From Candidatus Omnitrophota bacterium (GTDB lineage Bacteria; Omnitrophota; Gorgyraeia; Kaelpiales; Kaelpiaceae): 5,309 nt of DNA. The translations under genes and the position numbers were made by a program. The notes beneath the pieces were generated by a model, which did not search any database, was not told the DNA's origin, and saw only the letters and a list, made by a program, of their open reading frames with translations. Of the stretch, positions 1-4,909 are shown one piece after another (position 1 is the stretch's first letter; each line of letters begins with the position of its first letter). Location of the stretch: NCBI GenBank assembly GCA_028717465.1, contig JAQUNS010000063.1:1-5309 (forward strand), written 5' to 3'.

Positions 1-206
1 ATAAGATCGCTGTCTTTAAGCGCGGATTCCATATTTAGATAATATTTATCCAGAATTCTATTTTTTCTGGCAAATTCAGCCGAAGACTCTTTTCTGAAAT
101 AGCCTACAACCTCATCTGCCATACCGCTTCTCTTGATGCTTTTGGCTAACGAGCCTCCTATCAAACCTACTCCGATTATGCAGACTCTGCGAAATAATCT
201 CTTCAA
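1..206 (-). CDS. tyrA: Prephenate/arogenate dehydrogenase, N-terminal part (cut by window edge)
   Basis: This is the start of a TyrA-family enzyme, which oxidatively decarboxylates prephenate (or arogenate) in the cytoplasm on the way to tyrosine. Only 68 codons are visible; the gene continues past the left edge. Residues 8-21 read VCIIGVGLIGGSLA, the Rossmann dinucleotide-binding loop (G12, G14, G17) with the GGS signature typical of TyrA. The start must be TTG at 206-204: an in-frame TAA lies at 227-225, and there is no ATG, GTG or other TTG between that stop and the Rossmann strand. The TTG overlaps the aroF stop as TTGA, so translation is probably coupled to aroF. The second Rossmann strand ends in G35-Y36-F37-R38-K39 and lacks the usual acidic residue that selects NAD, which hints at NADP use (inference). 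Family is certain; prephenate versus arogenate preference cannot be told. Confidence 0.93.
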   Translation of the reverse strand, partial: MKRLFRRVCIIGVGLIGGSLAKSIKRSGMADEVVGYFRKESSAEFARKNRILDKYYLNMESALKDSDL

Positions 207-1216
207 GCTTCCCTGCCTATCGCTTTAGCTATTGACCTTATTGTTTTAATCATTTCAGCATACTTATCAGGCATAAGAGACTGCTCGCCGTCAGAGAGAG
301 CATCTTCGGGGTTGTTATGAACCTCTACTATCAGGCCGTCACAACCGGCAGCAACTGCAGCGGCTGCAGCCTGAGGCACCAGATTCCATCTGCCTGTCCC
401 GTGAGACGGATCTACTATCACGGGCAGATGTGATTTCTGCTTTATAACCGAGATAGCGTTTACGTCTAAAGTAAACCTGGTCTCATCTTCAAAAGTACGT
501 ATGCCTCTTTCACAAAGCATAACCTGAAAATTGCCTCCGGCCAGGATATACTCCGCCGCCATCAAAAACTCTTTTATGGTGGCACTGATGCCCCTTTTAA
601 GAAGGACCGGTTTTTTAGACTGGCTCACCTCTTTAAGCAAAGAGAAATTCTGCATGTTTCTGGCTCCTATTTGAATGATATCGGAATATTTTTCTATCAA
701 AGCCAGGTCTCTTGGGTCCATAATCTCTGTTATAACAGCCATGCCGGATTCATCAGCAACTCCTTTTAATATCTTTAAACCATCTTCGCCTAAACCCTGA
801 AAGCTGTAAGGCGAGGTTCTGGGCTTAAAAGCTCCGCCTCTTAAGATCTGAGCCCCTGACTTTTTTATGGATTCAGCTATATCCTTTAGCTGTTCATAGC
901 TTTCAATAGAGCAGGGCCCGGCCATATTGATTATTTTTTTACCTCCTATGCATATTCCTTTGATGTCTATAACCGTATTCTCGGGCTTAAACTCCCTAGA
1001 GACAAGTTTGTAAGGAGCCAGAACCGGTATCACCTTTTCAACGCCGGGGAAAACCTCTAAAGGCTGCGACCTTAAAATATCCTCTTCTCCTATGACTCCT
1101 ATAATAGACCTCTCGACACCTTTAGAGACCATCGGAGTCAGGCCCCAGGATTTAATCTTTTCGATAATATGGTCGAACTCTTGTTTTGAAATTTCCGGCT
1201 TCAACACTATAATCAT
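203..1216 (-). CDS. aroF: 3-deoxy-7-phosphoheptulonate (DAHP) synthase, type I-beta with regulatory N-domain
   Basis: This enzyme condenses phosphoenolpyruvate with erythrose 4-phosphate to DAHP, the first step of the shikimate pathway. The 337-aa protein has the two-part layout of the Thermotoga maritima enzyme. Residues 1 to about 70 form a ferredoxin-like domain (MIIVLKPE...), which in that family mediates tyrosine/phenylalanine inhibition. A TIM barrel follows from about residue 85. Visible motifs are AGPCSIES (99-106), LRGGAF-KPRTSPY (125-137), IGARNMQN (183-190), KRG (207-209), DPSHGTGR (269-276) and EVHNNPEDALSDGEQS (298-313). The metal ligands of the family are present as C102, H272, E298 and D309. 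The ATG is preceded by a strong AGGAGG. The stop overlaps tyrA by 4 nt. A 259-bp repeat-filled gap separates it from hisC, so it may also be transcribed from its own promoter. Some annotations call this family aroG or aroA(G). Confidence 0.97.
   Translation of the reverse strand: MIIVLKPEISKQEFDHIIEKIKSWGLTPMVSKGVERSIIGVIGEEDILRSQPLEVFPGVEKVIPVLAPYKLVSREFKPENTVIDIKGICIGGKKIINMAGPCSIESYEQLKDIAESIKKSGAQILRGGAFKPRTSPYSFQGLGEDGLKILKGVADESGMAVITEIMDPRDLALIEKYSDIIQIGARNMQNFSLLKEVSQSKKPVLLKRGISATIKEFLMAAEYILAGGNFQVMLCERGIRTFEDETRFTLDVNAISVIKQKSHLPVIVDPSHGTGRWNLVPQAAAAAVAAGCDGLIVEVHNNPEDALSDGEQSLMPDKYAEMIKTIRSIAKAIGREA
204..218 (-). promoter_or_regulatory. Ribosome binding region and TTG start of tyrA
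   Basis: Upstream of the TTG, inside the end of aroF, lie AGG (218-216, 9 nt from the start) and AGGG (214-211, 4 nt from the start). Neither is ideal: one is short, the other is close to the start. Initiation probably relies partly on ribosomes terminating on the overlapping aroF stop codon. This is the only usable start for the frame, because a stop codon sits at 227-225. Confidence 0.5.
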
Positions 1217-1224
1217 TTCAGGAC

Positions 1225-1230
1225 CCTCCT
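1225..1230 (-). promoter_or_regulatory. Strong Shine-Dalgarno site of aroF
   Basis: AGGAGG lies 8 nt from the aroF ATG (7-nt spacer, 1217-1223, if the run is counted as AGGAGGG). It is the best ribosome binding site in the window and fixes the aroF start. Because it is independent of hisC, aroF does not need translational coupling, unlike the overlapping genes around it. Confidence 0.85.
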
Positions 1231-1235
1231 AATGA

Positions 1236-1280
1236 GCACATGACTTATGGAGCACGCAGTGCGACATAAGTCATAAGTGC
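1236..1280 (-). repeat. Long imperfect inverted repeat just upstream of the aroF ribosome binding site
   Basis: ATGACTTATG (1240-1249) is the exact reverse complement of CATAAGTCAT (1265-1274). After a 2-nt bulge (AA, 1275-1276) the stem extends with GCAC (1236-1239) against GTGC (1277-1280), giving 14 pairs. A small inner hairpin GCAC-GCA-GTGC (1252-1262) sits in the loop. On the minus-strand transcript the structure ends 5 nt before the AGGAGG of aroF, so it could expose or hinder that site. There is no T-run after it, so it is not an intrinsic terminator. Confidence 0.7.
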
Positions 1281-1301
1281 GCCTGTCCGCCGTTAGGCGG
1301 G
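1251..1301. repeat. 51-bp perfect direct repeat, copy A
   Basis: This 51-bp block is identical base for base to 1360-1410; the copies are 109 bp apart. It contains the inner hairpin GCAC-GCA-GTGC, the heptamer CATAAGT twice in tandem (1265-1278), and a CCGCC-GTTA-GGCGG hairpin (1287-1300). The identity stops abruptly at both ends. It lies outside any credible gene and looks like a dispersed palindromic intergenic element of the REP/MITE-like sort; no transposase is present. Confidence 0.92.
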
Positions 1302-1305
1302 AATT

Positions 1306-1344
1306 ACCCCAGCGTCTAGATTTCGCAAGAAATCTGCTAGGGGT
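1306..1344. repeat. Hairpin with GNRA-type loop between the two 51-bp copies
   Basis: AGATTTC (1318-1324) pairs with GAAATCT (1329-1335) around a GCAA loop. Below it AGC/GCT (1311-1313, 1336-1338) and ACCCC/GGGGT (1306-1310, 1340-1344) extend the stem to about 15 pairs with a 4-nt and a 1-nt bulge. The GNRA loop exists only if read from the plus strand; the minus-strand transcript would show a TTGC loop. No T-run follows on the minus strand, so a terminator role is unlikely. If aroF is transcribed from the candidate promoter nearby, this hairpin would lie in its leader. Confidence 0.75.
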
Positions 1345-1354
1345 CAGTTTATCC

Positions 1355-1383
1355 ATTTTAGCACGCAGTGCGACATAAGTCAT
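1355..1383 (-). promoter_or_regulatory. Candidate sigma-70-like promoter for aroF-tyrA
   Basis: On the minus strand ATGACT (1383-1378, 4 of 6 matches to TTGACA) and TAAAAT (1360-1355, 5 of 6 matches to TATAAT) are separated by exactly 17 bp. The -35 part and the spacer belong to the second 51-bp repeat copy, and the -10 box straddles its end. The first copy has the same -35 but no matching -10. A transcript would start near 1347 and have a leader of about 130 nt. Matches of this quality can arise by chance, so this is only a candidate. Confidence 0.35.
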
Positions 1384-1410
1384 AAGTGCGCCTGTCCGCC
1401 GTTAGGCGGG
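1360..1410. repeat. 51-bp perfect direct repeat, copy B
   Basis: Identical to 1251-1301 across all 51 bases. It lacks the upstream inverted arm found next to copy A. It is followed directly by another mini-hairpin module at 1411-1432 that resembles its own 3' third, so the right end of the element is partly duplicated. Its CCGCC-GTTA-GGCGG hairpin occupies 1396-1409. Confidence 0.92.
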
Positions 1411-1432
1411 CCTGTGTCCGCCATCAGGCGGG
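1411..1432. repeat. Third CCGCC/GGCGG mini-hairpin module
   Basis: CCGCC (1418-1422), loop ATCA, GGCGG (1427-1431). It is a variant of the module ending each 51-bp copy, with a changed loop (ATCA instead of GTTA) and 2 extra bases (TG) before the stem. It is followed by AATTATCCC, which resembles the AATTACCCC after copy A, so the two flanks share the same downstream joint. Confidence 0.8.
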
Positions 1433-1437
1433 AATTA

Positions 1438-1457
1438 TCCCGACCAAAGCATCGGGA
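1438..1457. repeat. TCCCGA/TCGGGA hairpin downstream of hisC
   Basis: TCCCGA (1438-1443) pairs with TCGGGA (1452-1457) around an 8-nt loop. It lies 18 nt past the hisC stop in the direction of transcription. It lacks a following T-run on the minus strand, so it is not a classical intrinsic terminator; it could protect the 3' end of a hisC transcript or be one more module of the repeat cluster. Confidence 0.65.
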
Positions 1458-1463
1458 CTATTG

Positions 1464-1491
1464 CCTGTTTACTGTTCACTGTTCGCTATTT
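1464..1491. repeat. Heptamer tandem repeat over the hisC stop codon
   Basis: ACTGTTC occurs twice in tandem (1471-1484), flanked in the same 7-nt phase by degenerate units CCTGTTT (1464-1470) and GCTATTT (1485-1491). On the minus strand the unit reads GAACAGT, and the hisC stop TGA plus its last codons GAA-CAG lie within it. Heptamer tandem repeats of this style are known as STRR sequences in cyanobacteria; a link here is only by analogy. Confidence 0.75.
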
Positions 1492-2579
1492 AACAAATAA
1501 TTTCCCAGCAACCTAATAAATTTCCTGTTTTCTTTTTCCAGCCCGACAGTAACCCTTATATATTCGCCTAAACCCCAGGCAGACATATTCCTGATGATAA
1601 TGCCGTTTTTGAGAAAATAATTCACCAGATCTGCCGCATTCCGGCCTATTTTAACAACAATACAGTTTGTCCAGGATTTAACAAATTCCAGTCCCAGCCT
1701 CTGAAGCTCTGCAAAAAGGTATTCTCTGCCTCTTTTATTTAATTCCAAAGACTTTTTGACAAAACCGCCGTCATCTAAAGCCGCTAAAGCCGCTGCCTGG
1801 GCTAAAGAATTAACGTTAAAAGGATCCCTGGCCTTATTAAGATACTCTGTTATTTTGGGGCTTGCTATTCCGTAGCCGATCCTCAATCCGGCCAGGCCGT
1901 ACACTTTTGAAAATGTTCTTGATATTATTAACGGCCTCCTGTTTATAGAACTGATAAGCTGAGGATAGTCCTCAACGTCCATAAATTCATAATAAGCCTC
2001 ATCATGAAAAACAATCACATTATCAGGCAAGCAGGATAAAAACCGCTCAACTTCAACTCTATTAACATAAGTTCCGCAGGGATTATCAGGGTTGGCTATA
2101 AATATTATCTTTGTCTTTTCTGTTACAGCTTGCCTGATGGCATCTAAATCATATTTAAAATTTTTCATAGGTACGACTTTTACCCGGGCGCCTTCTATCC
2201 GGGAATAAAGTTCATACATTAAAAATGTCGGCTTAGCTACTATGACCTCTTCAGAATGGTTTAAAAAAGCTCTCAAGGTAAGGGCTATCAACTCATCGGA
2301 GCCGTTACCTATGGTTAGGTTTTCAGGCCTGACTTCTAAAATCTTGCTTAACTTGTCTTTAAGATAAAAGCAGCCGGAATCCGGATAACGGTTTAAACAT
2401 TTGAGTTCTCTCTTTAAGGCTTTTAAAGCTTTGGGAGAAGAGCCCAGGGGATTTTCGTTAGAGGCCATCTTGTAAACATCGCTTAGGCCTAACTCTCTTT
2501 TTACTTCGGATATCGGCTTGCCCGGTTTATAATTTTCTACATCCTTTACCGAATTTTTGACCAGCCTTTCTATATCCAT
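1476..2579 (-). CDS. hisC: HisC-family PLP aminotransferase (histidinol-phosphate / aromatic)
   Basis: A class I/II fold, cytoplasmic, pyridoxal-phosphate-dependent aminotransferase of 367 aa, a normal length for HisC. Visible features are ASNENPLG (39-46), RYPD (64-67), GNGSDELI (91-98) for cofactor phosphate binding, ANPDNPCGT (162-170), HDEAYYEF (192-199, D193 contacts the PLP ring), SRTFSK (220-225) with the Schiff-base lysine K225, GLAGLRIGYG (228-237), and EYIRVTVG (339-346) with the substrate-carboxylate arginine R342. The family includes enzymes acting on histidinol phosphate and enzymes acting on phenylpyruvate, hydroxyphenylpyruvate or prephenate. Its place between pheA and aroF, with no his genes in view, argues for an aromatic aminotransferase role here (inference). 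It starts 3 nt after pheA, with AAGG 8 nt before the ATG. Its last codons run into a heptamer repeat. Confidence 0.93.
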   Translation of the reverse strand: MDIERLVKNSVKDVENYKPGKPISEVKRELGLSDVYKMASNENPLGSSPKALKALKRELKCLNRYPDSGCFYLKDKLSKILEVRPENLTIGNGSDELIALTLRAFLNHSEEVIVAKPTFLMYELYSRIEGARVKVVPMKNFKYDLDAIRQAVTEKTKIIFIANPDNPCGTYVNRVEVERFLSCLPDNVIVFHDEAYYEFMDVEDYPQLISSINRRPLIISRTFSKVYGLAGLRIGYGIASPKITEYLNKARDPFNVNSLAQAAALAALDDGGFVKKSLELNKRGREYLFAELQRLGLEFVKSWTNCIVVKIGRNAADLVNYFLKNGIIIRNMSAWGLGEYIRVTVGLEKENRKFIRLLGNYLLNSEQ

Positions 2580-2582
2580 AGA

Positions 2583-3644
2583 CTATGCCTTAGGGTAAGA
2601 CCCGAGTATTTTAAAACTGGATGCTATTGCAGATAGTTCTGACAAAGCTTTCTTGACATTGAGTTCCCGGCAGTGGCCTTCTAAATCTACAAAAAAATAA
2701 TAATCCCAGGCTTTCTTTTTAGACGGCCTGGACTCTATTTTAGTCAGATTTATATTGTGTTTTTTAAAAGGAACAAGCATGGCGTGCAAAGCTCCGATTT
2801 TATCTTTTATAGAGAACATAATCGAGGTCCTGTCTTTTCCGGTAGGGTTGGCCTGGGTCTTTCCTATAACTAAAAACCTGGTTACGTTATAAGGAGCATC
2901 CTCTATGGATGAGGCCAGAATATTTAGGCCGTATATATCCTTGGCCATTTTACTGGCTATGCAGGCAGAGCTGTTGTCTTTGGCCGCTATTTGCGCGGCG
3001 CGGGCCGTAGATGAGACCTCCATCAAATCGGCGCCGCAAGCATTCTCCTGCAGCCATCTTCTGCACTGCCCGAAAACTTCCGACTTGGAATAGATCTTTT
3101 TTACACCCTTTAACTTTAAAGATTTGGAAAGCAGATAATGGGTGACGTTTAAATAAATCTCTGAGCATATTTTAAGTTCAGACTCTATAAACATATCCAG
3201 GGTATGATTGACGGCACCTTCAAAAGAGTTCTCAATAGGCACAACGCCAAAATCCGCATTTGATTTCTCAACCTCGCTGAATATATCTGTAATACTGCCG
3301 CACTGCTTATAGTCTACTGAAGAACCGAATTTTTTCAGGGCAGCAAGCTGGGTAAAAGTGGCAATCGGGCCAAGAAATGCGACAACAATTCCTTTTTCAA
3401 GGGCTAAAGAGACCGACATTATCTCCCGGTAAATATTCTTTACCTGTTCAGGAAGCATAGCGCCTTTATTGTATTTAACGACTTTTTTATAAACCTCTAT
3501 CTCCCTCTCCGGAACATAGATTCCTTTTTTTGTCTTTTTTTTGGCCTCGGCAATATCTTGTATCAAAACGGCCCTGTTATTAAGCAATTCGACTATCTTT
3601 TTGTCTAAACCGTCAATCTTCTTTCTGATCTCTGTCATTTTCAT
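2583..3644 (-). CDS. pheA: Bifunctional chorismate mutase / prephenate dehydratase (P-protein)
   Basis: This cytoplasmic enzyme converts chorismate to prephenate and then to phenylpyruvate, the precursor of phenylalanine. Its 353 aa fall into three domains: an AroQ-type helical chorismate mutase (about 1-85, with R7, R24 and K35 in the usual helical pattern), a prephenate dehydratase (about 87-265) and an ACT domain (about 273-350). Dehydratase motifs are FLGPIATFTQLAA (90-102), VPIENSFEGAVNHTLD (135-150) and TRFLVIG (255-261) with the catalytic threonine T255. The ACT domain keeps GALH (284-287) and ESRP (304-307), the phenylalanine-binding motifs, so feedback inhibition by phenylalanine is expected. 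The first ATG is preferred over the one two codons later because GGAG lies 7 nt before it. The 5' end overlaps scpB by 32 nt; hisC follows after 3 nt. Confidence 0.97.
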   Translation of the reverse strand: MKMTEIRKKIDGLDKKIVELLNNRAVLIQDIAEAKKKTKKGIYVPEREIEVYKKVVKYNKGAMLPEQVKNIYREIMSVSLALEKGIVVAFLGPIATFTQLAALKKFGSSVDYKQCGSITDIFSEVEKSNADFGVVPIENSFEGAVNHTLDMFIESELKICSEIYLNVTHYLLSKSLKLKGVKKIYSKSEVFGQCRRWLQENACGADLMEVSSTARAAQIAAKDNSSACIASKMAKDIYGLNILASSIEDAPYNVTRFLVIGKTQANPTGKDRTSIMFSIKDKIGALHAMLVPFKKHNINLTKIESRPSKKKAWDYYFFVDLEGHCRELNVKKALSELSAIASSFKILGSYPKA

Positions 3645-4173
3645 TGTTCTGCTCCATCTCTACAAACTCATTTAATACCGGAAGCTCCTCCAAAGAGTTG
3701 AGCCCGAAATATTCCAAAAATCTTTTTGTTGTCGCATAGAGCAGAGGCCTGCCGATGACCTGCTTTCTGCCTGTTATCCTGACCAAGCCTTTTTCCAGAA
3801 GCGTCTTAATAACCCCGTCAGAATCAACGCCTCTTATCTGCTCTATCTCGGGCTTGGTTAAAGGCTGCTTATAGGCAACTATTGCCATAGTTTCAAGTGC
3901 GGGCTTGGACAGTTTTCCTTTCTGGCCGACCTGAAACAGCTTTCTAAGCCAGGGAGCGTATTCAGGGTCTGTTACCATCTGATATCCTCCGGCAACTTCA
4001 CGCAGCCTGAAGCTATGATTTTTTTCGTACTCTTCTTTGAGTACGTCTATCTCATTTTTTATTTCAGATTTATCGACATTCAAAATGTTTTTAATCTGGT
4101 CTAAAGACAATGGTTTGTCCGAGACGAACAAAAAAGCCTCTATTGCATTTTTGACATTAACTGTCTTTTCCAT
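3613..4173 (-). CDS. scpB: Segregation and condensation protein B
   Basis: ScpB is the winged-helix (kite) subunit that dimerises and binds the kleisin ScpA in the SMC-ScpAB condensin, which organises and separates chromosomes. The 186-aa protein has the expected order: an N-terminal winged helix beginning IEAFLFVSDKPLS (11-23), then a second one with the family hallmark LSKPALETMAIVAYKQPLTKPEIEQIRGV (88-116), GRKQVIGRPLLYATTKRFLEYFGL (135-158). The tail after about 165 is acidic and low in complexity (EMEQNNENDRDQKED). Its start overlaps the end of scpA by 17 nt, with only a weak purine-rich AAGAAAAG before the ATG, so coupling to scpA is likely and would suit complex assembly. The disordered tail is also the part that shares DNA with pheA. 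Confidence 0.97.
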   Translation of the reverse strand: MEKTVNVKNAIEAFLFVSDKPLSLDQIKNILNVDKSEIKNEIDVLKEEYEKNHSFRLREVAGGYQMVTDPEYAPWLRKLFQVGQKGKLSKPALETMAIVAYKQPLTKPEIEQIRGVDSDGVIKTLLEKGLVRITGRKQVIGRPLLYATTKRFLEYFGLNSLEELPVLNEFVEMEQNNENDRDQKED

Positions 4174-4909
4174 CTTTTCTTAAAACAGGCAGAGGCTTAA
4201 AGATCTTGATCTCTCCGAATAAACCGATCTGCCTTATGATTATTTTCTTCATTCTTATAAGCTCAAGCAAGGCCAGAAAGAACACTACCGCCTCCAGCCT
4301 GCTGCGTATCCTGCTCCATATGTTATTAAAGTATATAACGCCTTTCTGAGCTATCAGAGAGAGTATGAGCTCCATCTTCTCCTCAACCGTATGCTCCTCG
4401 TCTAAAACTATTTTAAAGTCTTCCTTGGGCATATTCTTGAGGACTTCGGTAAAAGCCGCTATCAGGTCAAATACGCTGGATTCAAAACCCTCTTCTTCAT
4501 TCTGAGAAACATCCAGTTCTGATGCCGGCATAAACCTTTTAAAAATATAATTGCTCTCTTCCTCTTTCTCTTTCAGGTGAACCGCTGCATCTTTAAACTT
4601 TTTATACTCCATAAGCCTCTTAATAAGCTCTTCTCTCGGGTCCTCATCGGGAATCTCTTCGTCTAAAGAAATATCATCCTGGGGCAGGAGCATCTTTGAC
4701 TTGATGTATATAAGAGTTGCAGCCATAACTAAAAAATCCCCGGCTATTTCCAGATCCAGCTCTTGTATCACCTGCAAATATTCCAGATACTGGCTTGTTA
4801 TCTCTGAAATAGGAATATCGTATATGCTGACTTCATTCTTTTTTATCAAATAAAGAAGCAGATCCAGAGGGCCTTCAAATATTTTTAACTTTACCTTGCA
4901 CTCGCTCAT
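4157..4909 (-). CDS. scpA: Segregation and condensation protein A (kleisin)
   Basis: ScpA is the kleisin that bridges the SMC heads and binds ScpB in the bacterial condensin. At 250 aa it is of usual size. The N-terminal SMC-neck-binding region shows the family signature FEGPLDLLLYLIKKNEVSIYDIPI (11-34), followed by ITSQYLEYL (37-45) and FLVMAATLIYIKSKMLLP (59-76). The middle (about 80-170) is acidic and charged, as expected for the ScpB-binding linker. The C-terminal winged helix (about 175-240) ends IIIRQIGLFGEIKIFKP. The ATG overlaps the trpS stop as ATGA, and no good Shine-Dalgarno site precedes it, so it is probably translated by coupling to trpS. scpB follows with a 17-nt overlap. Confidence 0.97.
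   Translation of the reverse strand: MSECKVKLKIFEGPLDLLLYLIKKNEVSIYDIPISEITSQYLEYLQVIQELDLEIAGDFLVMAATLIYIKSKMLLPQDDISLDEEIPDEDPREELIKRLMEYKKFKDAAVHLKEKEEESNYIFKRFMPASELDVSQNEEEGFESSVFDLIAAFTEVLKNMPKEDFKIVLDEEHTVEEKMELILSLIAQKGVIYFNNIWSRIRSRLEAVVFFLALLELIRMKKIIIRQIGLFGEIKIFKPLPVLRKDGKDS

Noticed and set aside
1213..1383. 56-codon frame as a real small protein gene or leader peptide
   Set aside because: It is made mostly of repeat DNA, reads the two identical 51-bp copies in different frames, and lacks a ribosome binding site and a run of aromatic codons. It is kept as a finding but not called a gene.
1306..1457. Intrinsic terminator after hisC
   Set aside because: Several strong hairpins are present, but none is followed by a T-run on the transcribed strand.
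1236..1491. CRISPR array or insertion sequence
   Set aside because: Only two 51-bp copies with one unlike, itself palindromic spacer, no cas genes and no transposase; the layout does not fit either.
2905..3093. 62-codon open frame on the plus strand inside pheA
   Set aside because: It lies wholly opposite the prephenate dehydratase domain, has no family resemblance and no ribosome binding site of note; it is a shadow of pheA.
2950..3168. 72-codon minus-strand open frame in another frame of pheA
   Set aside because: It lies inside the well-conserved pheA reading frame and its translation resembles no family; shadow frame.
3636..3638. Second ATG as the pheA start
   Set aside because: The ATG two codons earlier has GGAG at a 7-nt spacer; for the second the spacing would be 13 nt.
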